Origin: Leptolinea sp964446955
GTDB taxonomy: Bacteria; Chloroflexota; Anaerolineae; Anaerolineales; Anaerolineaceae
Direction of reading: 5' to 3'
Assembly (NCBI GenBank): GCA_964446955.1
Contig: CAYUQJ010000003.1
Coordinates: forward strand, 62,001-126,000
Length of the DNA: 64,000 bases
Shown: positions 32,922 through 42,487 of the stretch, in pieces
Layout: each line of letters starts with the position of its first letter
Numbering within the stretch: the first letter of the stretch is position 1
The notes under the pieces: model-generated
Databases searched by the model: none
Told to the model about the DNA's origin: nothing
Seen by the model: the letters and a program-made list of their open reading frames with translations, nothing else
Position numbers and translations under genes: made by a program

Positions 32922-34022
32922 ATGCGGATTGCATACATTACACTTCACTGGCCTCGAAGCAAGGATAGCGGCATCGGCCGGAAGATCGAAGAACAACTGG
33001 CTCATTGGAAAGCTGCCGGTCATGTTGTTCAATTCTTTTCCCACCGCGCGCAGGTTGAAGACCCGTCGATATTGGTGGAGGGGATCAGTTCGGAATATAG
33101 AACACATGATGGTTTAGCTGGAAAGCTATTTACAGAGATAAACCGGTGTAAGGCCGTTTTGCCTTTAGTCAAATCGGTGACAGACTTTGAGCCGGATATC
33201 ATCTATTTGCGTTGGAGCATGTATGTCTTTCCGGCTCACCGGTTTTTTGATATTGCGCCGGTCGTGGTGGAGATCAATACCGATGATGTCTCGCAGCATC
33301 AAATGCTGGGTGGTATCTATTCTTTTTACAACCGTGTGACTCGTAGCATTTTCCTGTCACGTGCGGCAGGATTAGTCTTTGCTTCACACGAATTGCAAAA
33401 CAGTCACAGCTTTTCTGTTTACAAAAAATCCGGAATTGTGATTTCGAATGGGATAGATCTGGATAAGAATTCACCATGTGAGACTCCGAAGAACGAGCGG
33501 CCGCGCCTGGGGTTTATTGGCACCCCGGATATGGAATGGCAGGGTGTAGATAAGATCTATCGCCTGGCTGAATTATGCCCGGAAATGGATATTGATGTGA
33601 TAGGTTACGATGGGCTTCTCGGTCAGAAAAAAGTTCCTTCGAACATATTCTTCCATGGTTACCTCAATAAAGACCAATCCCGGCAGGTTTTATCCGGTGT
33701 TGATGCCGGTTTGGGCACTGTCGCTCTCCATCGAAAATCTATGGAAGAAGCTTCATCACTTAAGACACGGGAATACCTTGCCTATGGTATCCCTGTCATT
33801 ATTCCGTACCGCGATACGGATCTGGATGATTTGAATATTGATACAATTCTTCGAATTTCAAACACGGAAGATACAATAGAGAAGAATTATGGCAAAATAA
33901 GCGAATTTGTTTCCCGAATGCGTGGGAAGCGGGTAGCTCGCGAAGAAATTGTTTCCCGTATTGATGTAAAAATTAAAGAAGAATACAGACTTGCATTTTT
34001 TGAGGTATGTCTAAACAGGTAA
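32922..34022 (+). CDS. Glycosyltransferase family 4
   Basis: 366 residues of GT-B fold. The N-terminal domain begins MRIAYITLHWPRSKDSGIGRK with an acceptor loop. The C-terminal nucleotide-sugar domain has RLGFIGTPDMEWQGVDKIYRL and LKTREYLAYGIPVIIPY, matching the E/K-x-EYLAYG-PV pattern of GT4 retaining enzymes. The usual E-x7-E is only partly visible. It adds a sugar to a lipid-linked or glycan acceptor at the cytoplasmic face. It is the first gene of the plus-strand block and lies ten bases before the next gene. Confidence 0.87.
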   Translation: MRIAYITLHWPRSKDSGIGRKIEEQLAHWKAAGHVVQFFSHRAQVEDPSILVEGISSEYRTHDGLAGKLFTEINRCKAVLPLVKSVTDFEPDIIYLRWSMYVFPAHRFFDIAPVVVEINTDDVSQHQMLGGIYSFYNRVTRSIFLSRAAGLVFASHELQNSHSFSVYKKSGIVISNGIDLDKNSPCETPKNERPRLGFIGTPDMEWQGVDKIYRLAELCPEMDIDVIGYDGLLGQKKVPSNIFFHGYLNKDQSRQVLSGVDAGLGTVALHRKSMEEASSLKTREYLAYGIPVIIPYRDTDLDDLNIDTILRISNTEDTIEKNYGKISEFVSRMRGKRVAREEIVSRIDVKIKEEYRLAFFEVCLNR

Positions 34023-34032
34023 TCTCTTACAA

Positions 34033-36072
34033 ATGAAAGAAAAGAAAAATATCAATTCATTAAATAAATATGATCGCACAGCTGTTTCTCACATTGGGAC
34101 TGCGGTTTATCTTTTGGTTTCTGTTTTCTTGTTTTTAGCGGTCTATGATCTTTACCAGGGTTTTATCCTGATTGGAAACCCGCCATCGCTGGAATCGAAA
34201 CGATTTGTTGTCTTTTGGATATTCAGTTTGTTCCCCGCCGCTATTTGGATTTTGGGGTTGAAGCGGGCATTGGAAGGCAGTCTTCCTGGATTATTGCATC
34301 GCACGGTTGTTCGCATCTGTGAAAGGATGGCAATTCCCCTCCGAATTGTCCTGGTTATCATTCTTACCTTATTCACTACTGTTCTTTTCCTGTATACGTC
34401 TTTCGGCAATTATCAATTCATTTACTGGCTGCGTCTTTTCACCATCTTTTCCTGTGGTTTTGCGTCAGCATTCCTGCTTTTTTCCCGGAGTATTGACATT
34501 CAGTTCTTGATTAAAGCCGCAGGGATGATCCTTATCGCCTCGGTAGTATTTGTTCTGGGCGATTGGATGACAGGTGTTTCTGATTATCCGTTCTCTCTTT
34601 CCTGGTCAGAAGGTAACCGCTTTTGGGATTATTCCATCATGTTCGGTGTCGACCGGTACATTAACCCGACTGGAGAAACTGTCATCCCATTTCTGGAAGC
34701 GGGTCGGCAATTTCTGTGGGCACTTCCGTTTGCCATACCTTCCATTGGAATTTGGGGAATGCGGTTATGGAATGTCATTCTCTGGGTTGTCCCGCCAATG
34801 GTTTTGGGCTGGACGGCAGTTTTTAATCCACGGACATTTCGCCGCGAGTGGGTCTGGCAGGTTGGTTTTGGATTGTGGTGCTTCATGTTTCTCAGCCAGG
34901 GGCCAATTTATCCACCACTGGTCATTTGCGCTATCCTTGTCACGATTGGATTACGCCAGAAAAATCTGCTGATCGCCATCCTGTTTGTCGCGCTGGCATC
35001 TTATTATGCCCGGGTTTCCCGTTGGACATGGATGTACGCGCCTGGTTTATGGGCCGGGCTGGTGACTTTGATCGAGATCAATGATCCATCATTCATAAAT
35101 GGACGTTGGAAGGAATTGATCCGTCCGGTTGTACTTGGACTGTCTGGTTTGGTCGGCGTAGAGATCATTGCCAGGCTGGTTGCGTACTTTTCTCAAAATC
35201 AGGTTGCCGTTGAAGGTAATGTTGTACTCGCGGTGGCCGATTCCATTGCTTTAAAACAACCATTCATCTGGGAACGCCTTTTCCCCAATCCAACCTATGC
35301 ACCGGGTATTTTATTGGGATATCTCTGGGTGGGGGGACCCCTGCTTCTTTTCTTTATCTGGATGATCGTTCGTCATTTCTGGAAGACGAACTGGATGCAA
35401 AACATATCACTGGTGGTGATCATAGGGACGTTTTCTGTAATCGGTATCATCATCAGCGTAAAGATCGGAGGGGGAAGCAATCTTCACAACCTCGATATGT
35501 TATGGATGACCATGGTTATGGTTGCGGCATGGGTTTTCCGTGATTGGCTCGGGCGTGGTTTACCGGGACTCTCGCAGAATAAAACACTGATAGCCATATT
35601 CTGCGTCGCTCTTGTGTTCCCGACTACGACAATGATTCAATATGGGGAGCCCTTCGAGATCCCGGGCGAATACTTCGTTACCAGTTCACTCGAGAAACTT
35701 AAAGCGGAAGTTGCTGAAGCAAAGGAAAATGGCGAAGTTCTCTTTATGGATCAACGTCAATTGTTGACATTTGGTAATGTGACCGATATTCCACTGGTTG
35801 CCGAGTATGAAAAGAAACTAATGATGGATAAAGCCATGAGTGAGGATAAAGAATTCTTTGACGGGTTCTACGAAGACATTCAATCCCATCGGTTTTCGAT
35901 GATCGTCACTGAGCCATTGCGGAAATCCATGGCTGATGAGAGCACCAGGAATTTTGCGGAAGAAAACAACTTCTGGGTTTACTGGGTTTCCCGTCCAATA
36001 TTGCAATACTACAAACCAAAAGTTACGTATGACGAGGTTGGCGTTCAACTATTGATACCGCGCGAGAAATGA
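34033..36072 (+). CDS. Large polytopic membrane protein, GT-C-like, function unknown
   Basis: 679 residues with roughly 13 hydrophobic helices. I do not recognise a named family. A loop with SWSEGNRFWDYSIMFGVDRY lies after the first helices and resembles the acidic first external loop of GT-C proteins. A C-terminal hydrophilic domain of about 140 residues (from near ITSSLEKLKAEVAEAKENGE-like sequence) is probably extracytoplasmic. It sits in an operon between GT4 and another GT-C protein and so probably handles lipid-linked sugars. A chain-length or polymerase role is also possible. Confidence 0.6.
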   Translation: MKEKKNINSLNKYDRTAVSHIGTAVYLLVSVFLFLAVYDLYQGFILIGNPPSLESKRFVVFWIFSLFPAAIWILGLKRALEGSLPGLLHRTVVRICERMAIPLRIVLVIILTLFTTVLFLYTSFGNYQFIYWLRLFTIFSCGFASAFLLFSRSIDIQFLIKAAGMILIASVVFVLGDWMTGVSDYPFSLSWSEGNRFWDYSIMFGVDRYINPTGETVIPFLEAGRQFLWALPFAIPSIGIWGMRLWNVILWVVPPMVLGWTAVFNPRTFRREWVWQVGFGLWCFMFLSQGPIYPPLVICAILVTIGLRQKNLLIAILFVALASYYARVSRWTWMYAPGLWAGLVTLIEINDPSFINGRWKELIRPVVLGLSGLVGVEIIARLVAYFSQNQVAVEGNVVLAVADSIALKQPFIWERLFPNPTYAPGILLGYLWVGGPLLLFFIWMIVRHFWKTNWMQNISLVVIIGTFSVIGIIISVKIGGGSNLHNLDMLWMTMVMVAAWVFRDWLGRGLPGLSQNKTLIAIFCVALVFPTTTMIQYGEPFEIPGEYFVTSSLEKLKAEVAEAKENGEVLFMDQRQLLTFGNVTDIPLVAEYEKKLMMDKAMSEDKEFFDGFYEDIQSHRFSMIVTEPLRKSMADESTRNFAEENNFWVYWVSRPILQYYKPKVTYDEVGVQLLIPREK

Positions 36073-36073
36073 T

Positions 36074-38614
36074 ATGACTGAATTGGAGCCAGATCAAAAA
36101 AAAGGCCTTCGTAACCGCCGGTGGTTTTTCTTTTTCATATTTCTTTTTTTGCAGTCTTTCCCCGTCATTTTATATATCAGTTCGGTACCTGGCGACCCGA
36201 AAAACTCTCTGATATTCGGATTAAGTCTGGCAAGGATCCTGTTGATCTCGCTTACAGCCGGGATTGGGCTGTTATTCCTAGCGGCTGCAATTATTTCCGG
36301 TATGAGGGAAAATCGTATCCAATCGGTAATAAAAGACCGATGGCGCGATGGAAGGTTGTTTTTACTCACCATGGCGGGTTCGATTGTTATTTCGCTTTCC
36401 GCATGGGGTTATCTTGTTTACCTGGGGTCGGGTACTGACGGAGGGGATAATCCTCTATTTGTGCGGTTCTACCCGTTTTTGGCGTGGTTGGTTTTATTGG
36501 GATTACAGATATGTGTCTGGTTTTGGTTCCAAAATTACGGATGTCATATCGAGAATCTGACGAGATACAGGCCGGTATTGGTTCCTGTGATGGTGGTGGC
36601 AGCGATTTTCCTTTTGGCGGGTTTGATTATGGCGGTCACCGGTTGGGGGATCATTCCGGATATTTTCTATTGGGGGAATCCTGGTGTTCCGGTACTCGCC
36701 TGGCAGCTATGGTTTGCTATGGCTGCCAGCCTGGTTTTATTGACCGTTTTAATCAGCTTTCCCGTTCTCAGGGTTTACCAGAATCGAATCGATTGGATAC
36801 TCGCGGTAGGCTTATTTGTTCTTGCAGCCGGGCTTTGGCTTGCCCAACCGATTCCGCGAAGTTATTTTTTTCCATCACCGCGGCCTCCGGCCTATGAGAT
36901 CTATCCGTATTCGGATGCAGGTTTTTATGATTACGCGGCGCAATCGTTGTTAATAGGTGAGGGATTTCTTAATGGCAGGATTGTCACCCGGCCATTGTAT
37001 ATCCTATTCCTGGCAGTATTACATGGTCTTGAAGGTCAGAATTACACAGGGATCATTTTTCTGCAAACCCTGGTGCTGGCAGTTTTTCCAGCGTCTCTTT
37101 ACTGGCTGGGAAGAACCATGCGAAGCCGTGAGGCGGGACTGGCTGCCGGTCTGCTTGCGATCTTCCGCGAGATGAATATGATCGCTGCTACACCGTTAAC
37201 CGAAGTCAGTCATTCGAAGATGCTGATGACCGATTCTTTGACCGGACTGGGTATCTGTCTTCTCTGTCTGTTAGTCTTTCGATGGATGAGAAAGAACGAA
37301 ATTCGCCCTGTCCGTGCGGTTTTAATTGGTGGTTTCCTCGGTTTATTAAGTTTATTGCGGTCGCAGGCGGTTTTCATCGTACCGGTTGTACTGCTACTTC
37401 TTGTTATCCGACGAAATATTGGATGGCGTGGCTTTGTGATTGAAAGCGGGCTTTTTCTACTGGGTGTATTACTGGCTGTTTCTCCGTGGATCATACGAAA
37501 TGGAATACGCACCGGGGATTACGCATTCGATCAACCTTCGCAGGCGGTGTTTATTGCCCTCAGGTTTTCATCAAGCCCGGAAGAGATGGAAACATTACAA
37601 ATTCCGGCTCAATCGGCAGCTGTGACCAACCATATATTGCAATATACCCGTAACCATCCAATGGATGTCTTCAGGTTTATTGGCGCTCATTTTTTGAACA
37701 ATGAGATTTCCACCCTGACGATTCTCCCGCTGCGGGCATCTTTCACGGACTATAGAGATAATTTTCAGATATCCACGTTATTCTGGTTGGATGGATTAAG
37801 TAAGATCAATGGGTGGCAGTGGCTGTTTCTTTTGTTTAATCTTTTGATGATCTCGTTGGGTATTGGATCAGCATGGACGAAATGGCGCTGGAATGGATTG
37901 CTTCCTTTGCTGGTTCACCTGGCTTATTCCATGAGCAGTGCTATAAGCCGTATTTCCGGTTGGCGATTTGTCCAACCGGTTGACTGGGTTGGTTATTTCT
38001 ATTTCTGCCTTGGGTTTGCTGAACTTGTGGTCTGGATGTTTGCCATAAGCAATATCTCACTGCGTCCACGGGAGAAGAACACGCGGGAAATTCCATCACA
38101 CGGATTGGCAGGCGGATGGATCTATGCCGCATTGAGTGTGGTTTTGATGGCAGGACTAGCCTTGCCTGTTTCAGAATGGATAATTCCCAAAAGGTACACG
38201 GAACCCGTTGCGGATTTTGCTGTGAATAAAGTGACGGATTTACCGGCAGTAAAAACATCAATAGGTTCTGTTGAAAGTTTCATGGCTCAACCCGATGCTG
38301 TGCAATTGGTAGGTCTTTCTTTGTATCCGCGCTGGTATAAAGCAGGGATAGGTGAACCTGGTAGTGGTTGGGCGGCATACAAATCACGGGATAAAGCTCA
38401 TTTGGGATTTATGATGATTGGCCCCGATGGAGATGATCAGCTGGTTTTATTTCAGGATAAACCACCGGAAGAATTTAAGCACGCCGAAGATATTATAGTG
38501 TTTGGTTGCCAAAGACAAGATTTCATAGATGTTCGGCTTGTGGTAGGATACAACAATCCGGATAGATTTGTGTACAGTTCGGATAATCCTTTGGACACAT
38601 GTAAAATCGAATAA
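36074..38614 (+). CDS. GT-C family membrane glycosyltransferase (PMT/ArnT-like)
   Basis: 846 residues. Several N-terminal helices precede a PMT-like core. The external loop YPYSDAGFYDYAAQSLLIGE carries acidic residues expected to bind the polyprenyl-phosphate-sugar donor. RPLYILFLAVLHGLEG and LLSLLRSQAVFIVPVVLLLL follow in typical order, and a soluble C-terminal part of about 130 residues ends the protein. Such enzymes glycosylate lipids or proteins outside the membrane. It begins one base after the preceding stop, and its TAA shares a base with the next ATG (TAATG). The GT2 downstream may make its donor. Confidence 0.75.
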   Translation: MTELEPDQKKGLRNRRWFFFFIFLFLQSFPVILYISSVPGDPKNSLIFGLSLARILLISLTAGIGLLFLAAAIISGMRENRIQSVIKDRWRDGRLFLLTMAGSIVISLSAWGYLVYLGSGTDGGDNPLFVRFYPFLAWLVLLGLQICVWFWFQNYGCHIENLTRYRPVLVPVMVVAAIFLLAGLIMAVTGWGIIPDIFYWGNPGVPVLAWQLWFAMAASLVLLTVLISFPVLRVYQNRIDWILAVGLFVLAAGLWLAQPIPRSYFFPSPRPPAYEIYPYSDAGFYDYAAQSLLIGEGFLNGRIVTRPLYILFLAVLHGLEGQNYTGIIFLQTLVLAVFPASLYWLGRTMRSREAGLAAGLLAIFREMNMIAATPLTEVSHSKMLMTDSLTGLGICLLCLLVFRWMRKNEIRPVRAVLIGGFLGLLSLLRSQAVFIVPVVLLLLVIRRNIGWRGFVIESGLFLLGVLLAVSPWIIRNGIRTGDYAFDQPSQAVFIALRFSSSPEEMETLQIPAQSAAVTNHILQYTRNHPMDVFRFIGAHFLNNEISTLTILPLRASFTDYRDNFQISTLFWLDGLSKINGWQWLFLLFNLLMISLGIGSAWTKWRWNGLLPLLVHLAYSMSSAISRISGWRFVQPVDWVGYFYFCLGFAELVVWMFAISNISLRPREKNTREIPSHGLAGGWIYAALSVVLMAGLALPVSEWIIPKRYTEPVADFAVNKVTDLPAVKTSIGSVESFMAQPDAVQLVGLSLYPRWYKAGIGEPGSGWAAYKSRDKAHLGFMMIGPDGDDQLVLFQDKPPEEFKHAEDIIVFGCQRQDFIDVRLVVGYNNPDRFVYSSDNPLDTCKIE

Positions 38615-39630
38615 TGGACATCAATAAACTTCTGAACAACAAAGATGAAAAAATTTGTGTGGTAATCCCCGCATACCGGGTGGCAAGCCATATTGAAAGT
38701 GTGATCAAAGGGATACCAGATTGGGTTTGGCAGATCATTGTTGTTGATGACAAGAGTCCTGACGATCTGGCAGACAGAGTCGAAGCCCTGAAAGATGAGC
38801 GTGTGGAACTAATCCGACATGAACGGAATCGGGGTGTGGGCGGCGCCGTGATCACGGGCTGTAACCGCGGGCTGGAAATGGGCGCTACAGTGCTGGTCAA
38901 AATGGACGGTGATGGGCAGATGGATCCCGCGTTTCTACCGGAGATTTTGGAGCCAATACTCACGGGTACCGCTGATTTTGTCAAAGGGAATCGCTTTGGC
39001 CGTCTCGAGTCCATCACACGAATGCCATTCCACCGCCGATTGGGGAACCTTTTTTGGTCTTTTATGGCCAAATTGGGAAGCGGCTATTGGAATGTGTTTG
39101 ACCCCAATAACGGTTATCTGGCTCTGGACGCGGATGTGTATCAAAGGTTGGATAAGAAACAACTTCACCCGCGTTATTTTTTTGAAACAAGCCTTCTGGT
39201 TGAGTTGAATATCATTCGGGCTGTCGCCCGTGAAGTGCCCATGCCGGCAATTTATGCTGGCGAGCCAAGCTCTCTGTCGGTCGTTCAAGTTGTTACAACA
39301 TTTCCCGGATTGCTTATTTCCCACTTCTTGCGGCGAGTCTGGTTGCAGTATTTTGTCCTCAGTTTCTCTGTGGGAACTATATTCCTCTCGCTGGGCAGTC
39401 TGATGTCATTGTTTGGAATAATTTGGGGGGTAGTGTGGTGGTACAGATCCATCACTACCGGCATACCAGCGACCGCCGGAACTGTGATGGTTGCTTCATT
39501 GCCTCTGATCCTTGGTTTCCAAATGCTCCTCCAGGCTTTGACTCTGGATGTACAATCGATTCCTTTTGATCCCCTTTCCAAACTTGCTGGTTTGCGGAGG
39601 GCTCATATTCAACAGAAATCCGGTCATTAA
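38614..39630 (+). CDS. Glycosyltransferase family 2 with C-terminal membrane helices (DPM1-like)
   Basis: 338 residues. GT-A domain: VVIPAYRVASHIESVI, IIVVDDKSPDD, NRGVGGAVITGCNRG and the metal motif KMDGDGQMDP (DxD). Two or so helices near the C-terminus (about 238-320) anchor it. This is the dolichol-phosphate-mannose-synthase style of polyprenyl-phosphate sugar synthase, making donors for GT-C enzymes such as its neighbour. The last codon overlaps the next start (TAATG), and it follows the GT-C gene by the same overlap, so translation is coupled. Confidence 0.92.
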   Translation: MDINKLLNNKDEKICVVIPAYRVASHIESVIKGIPDWVWQIIVVDDKSPDDLADRVEALKDERVELIRHERNRGVGGAVITGCNRGLEMGATVLVKMDGDGQMDPAFLPEILEPILTGTADFVKGNRFGRLESITRMPFHRRLGNLFWSFMAKLGSGYWNVFDPNNGYLALDADVYQRLDKKQLHPRYFFETSLLVELNIIRAVAREVPMPAIYAGEPSSLSVVQVVTTFPGLLISHFLRRVWLQYFVLSFSVGTIFLSLGSLMSLFGIIWGVVWWYRSITTGIPATAGTVMVASLPLILGFQMLLQALTLDVQSIPFDPLSKLAGLRRAHIQQKSGH

Positions 39631-40463
39631 TGAAAACTGCTTACGTCCTTCCCCGTTTAGTGCGCCATTTTTTGCCTGAAAAGATAACCCGGGCTTTGCT
39701 CTTGCGAGGGTTGTTCATCCGTCCAGGGTTGGAAACCCGCGCCCCGGAGGAGGCAGCTGCCCGTTATCAGCGTGATCTCAAAGAAGCTGGTGTGGATGTC
39801 TCCGGAAAGCATATCCTTGTCTTTGGTTACGGGGGGCGATTTGGCCTGGCCTGCCATCTTCTAAAACTGGGCGCACGCCACATAACACTTTGTGAGTATG
39901 CTGTTAAACCGGATGAACAGGCCAATGCAAATCTATTACCCGAATTTGAGAATTATCTATATCGCGATTTTGGGAAGACTGTTCCGAGGAATGAATGGAT
40001 CACAATATTGCAGGGAGATATTCGAAAGATAGCCCTGGAACCCGGGATAAAAAAAGCCGATATTGTATGCAGTACTTCAGTTTTCGAGCATCTGGATGAC
40101 CCGGACGGGATACTTGATGCGTTGATCAAATTAACAGGGGATGGGGGAACGCACATTCACTATATAGATCTACGGGACCATTTTTTCAAATACCCATTTG
40201 AAATGCTGACTTTCTCAGCCTCTACCTGGAAAAATTGGCTAAACCCGACAAGTAATTTAAATCGTTGGCGATTCCCGAAATATGAGACACTTTTCAGAGA
40301 ACGATTTGATAAAGTCAACTTGCTTGTATTCGAACAAAACGAGACTGCCTGGGTTGAAATACAAAACCGGGTATTACCGGAATTCAAGACAGGTAACACG
40401 CAAGTGGATGCAGTTACACAGATCCGGGTGATTTCGAGTAAAGAAACAAACAAAACAGAATGA
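39630..40463 (+). CDS. Class I SAM-dependent methyltransferase
   Basis: 277 residues. Motif I is atypical: ILVFGYGGRFGLACHLLKLG in place of the usual D-x-G-x-G. ITLCEYAV gives the acidic residue of motif II, and DIVCSTSVFEHLDDP is the usual post-I region of glycan-locus methyltransferases. The second half (FFKYPFEMLTFSASTWKNWL) is typical of methyltransferases that modify sugars. Target unknown. It overlaps the next gene by ATGA. Confidence 0.82.
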   Translation: MKTAYVLPRLVRHFLPEKITRALLLRGLFIRPGLETRAPEEAAARYQRDLKEAGVDVSGKHILVFGYGGRFGLACHLLKLGARHITLCEYAVKPDEQANANLLPEFENYLYRDFGKTVPRNEWITILQGDIRKIALEPGIKKADIVCSTSVFEHLDDPDGILDALIKLTGDGGTHIHYIDLRDHFFKYPFEMLTFSASTWKNWLNPTSNLNRWRFPKYETLFRERFDKVNLLVFEQNETAWVEIQNRVLPEFKTGNTQVDAVTQIRVISSKETNKTE

Positions 40464-42448
40464 GCGCGATCTTACGGAATATTCAAGAATTGTCCATACT
40501 GGGTGCGTGGTGTAGTCTTTGGCTGATTGGCGGGTATGGTGTGGCACGTTACGCATTCCGTCTGAAAAAAAGTGAACAACTACTGGTTGGTATTGCCATC
40601 GGTTTGATTGTGGAAACCTGGCTGGCAAATCTTTTGACGTTATTCATTCCCGCCGTACCGGGATTCTGGATCGCTGCAGTTTTGACATTTCTGATAGGTA
40701 TCCTATTTTCCTGGGGACATTCCTTCCAGGAATGGTTTAATATCTCAATCCCCTGGGGTTTGCTCATCACCTTTGCCATAACAACCTATCTATTTACCGC
40801 CGTATCTCGGGGTCTGGCGATCTATGACGATTACGCACATCTCCCGACTCTATCGATAATGGCGGCTGGAGATCTTCCTCCTCACTTTCCGTTGGATCCA
40901 TCCATATCGTATGGCTACCATTATTTTCTAATGTTGTTTGCCGCCCAGTGGATGCGGTTGGGTGGGTTGTATCCTTGGAACGCGCTTGACCTGGCTCGTG
41001 GAATATCCTTTGGGCTCATGATCTGCCTTACCTATGTATGGGTGTCCCGGATGACCTCCAGTAAACTGGGTGGTCTGGCTGGCGCTCTAATGGCAGCATT
41101 TGGAATGGGCACAAGATGGATTCTGCTGCTTCTCCCTGAAAAAATAATCGCATGGCTGGGGGAAGGTATGGAATTGTTAGGCAGCGGACGGTTGACAGGC
41201 GCAACGCTTGTGGAAGCAATAAACCGGAACTGGGGAATTGAAGGAGCCGGCCCAATTGGTTACCCATTCGCCTTTGCCAATGGCATTAATGCCCCCGGTG
41301 TTATGCTTCATGGCCCGAATGGGGCTATTGGTATGGCTATAACTCTGGTATTGCTTTTGACATTCAATCGATGGAATGGTTGGAAAGGTGCGGTAATAAC
41401 CTCCATTCTGCTTGCTTCCACTTTATTGATTAGTGAAGCAGGGATAATTCTGCTGCTCGGTGGATGGGCATTGGTTGTACTTATTGAAATTATCCGGCGC
41501 CGGAGCATGCAAATTCCCAAAGGGTTGCTTTTGTGGCTTATTGTTATGGCCACAGGCAGTATCGTCGGTTTCTTACAGGGCGGAGCGCTGAAAGACATAA
41601 CCGCCGGGGCACTCGACCCTGAAGCGGTTTCGTATCAGACGGTTGGTTTCCGGCTGGTCTGGCCCCCTGCTATCGTCTCATCCCACCTTGGTGTTCTTTC
41701 ATTGATTAATCCAAGGCAGTTAATCGTAGCACTGCTGGAAATGGGACCTTCGCTGTTGGTCCTTCCATTGCTGGCTGTATTTGGCTGGAAAGCATTCCGG
41801 GCTTCCCGCTGGTATGAGGCTGCCCTGATGGCTTCAGGGTTAATTAGTCTTGCCATGATTGTGGTTGAGTTTGCCGGATCAACCGGTGTGCGTAATACGT
41901 CGCGCCTTTATCAATTCAGCGGTCTTTGCTCTCTCTTTTTCGTTCCGCTGGTTTGGATGTATGTATCCCGTCGCAGCGATACGATGAAAACCCTAGCTGG
42001 CATCGCAGTGGGAATCATGATGTTCGGCGGTGTAGTATTGGCTGGTATTCAGCTTCCGGCGATACAGCAGCCGGTTTATTCCTATTTCATCACTGATCTT
42101 GATGTAAAGATGGAACGTGATTACTGGAACAAACTGGAACCGGACACGCTTGTCTTTGATCCCATTGTCTTCCGGTCTGCCACACTTTTCGCCCGCGGTT
42201 CAAACGCCAGTTATACCTGGTATAAATCCAAACCTGAATGGGAAGCATTGCTTGAGGAACCTGATCCTTACGCTCTTCGGGCAAGTGGATACAGCTATGC
42301 TTATTTTGACCAGATTTCCTGGGATGAAATCCCGACCGACATACAGAAAAAATACAATGATCCCTGTGTGAAAATTCTTGATGAAGTGGAAGATTGGCGG
42401 CACGATTTCCGCAAGTTGATAGATATCCAGGCGTGTGAGGTCTGGTAA
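40460..42448 (+). CDS. Polytopic membrane protein, GT-C-like, function unknown
   Basis: 662 residues with about 13-14 helices. After the third or fourth helix an external loop reads AIYDDYAHLPTLSIMAAGDL followed by PLDPSISYGYHYFLMLFAAQ. Acidic residues at this point and YHY are reminiscent of GT-C donors' first loop. A region of about 110 residues after the last helix is soluble and holds the conserved-looking YDPCVKILDE-type end. No named family recognised. It overlaps the methyltransferase stop by ATGA. Confidence 0.6.
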   Translation: MSAILRNIQELSILGAWCSLWLIGGYGVARYAFRLKKSEQLLVGIAIGLIVETWLANLLTLFIPAVPGFWIAAVLTFLIGILFSWGHSFQEWFNISIPWGLLITFAITTYLFTAVSRGLAIYDDYAHLPTLSIMAAGDLPPHFPLDPSISYGYHYFLMLFAAQWMRLGGLYPWNALDLARGISFGLMICLTYVWVSRMTSSKLGGLAGALMAAFGMGTRWILLLLPEKIIAWLGEGMELLGSGRLTGATLVEAINRNWGIEGAGPIGYPFAFANGINAPGVMLHGPNGAIGMAITLVLLLTFNRWNGWKGAVITSILLASTLLISEAGIILLLGGWALVVLIEIIRRRSMQIPKGLLLWLIVMATGSIVGFLQGGALKDITAGALDPEAVSYQTVGFRLVWPPAIVSSHLGVLSLINPRQLIVALLEMGPSLLVLPLLAVFGWKAFRASRWYEAALMASGLISLAMIVVEFAGSTGVRNTSRLYQFSGLCSLFFVPLVWMYVSRRSDTMKTLAGIAVGIMMFGGVVLAGIQLPAIQQPVYSYFITDLDVKMERDYWNKLEPDTLVFDPIVFRSATLFARGSNASYTWYKSKPEWEALLEEPDPYALRASGYSYAYFDQISWDEIPTDIQKKYNDPCVKILDEVEDWRHDFRKLIDIQACEVW

Positions 42449-42487
42449 TTAGATATTTTGCGTCATTGGAATAATGAAATAGAAAAT

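Noticed and set aside
38523..39071. 182-codon minus-strand frame rich in Ser and Arg
   Set aside because: Antisense to the GT2 gene and has the low-complexity look of a shadow frame.
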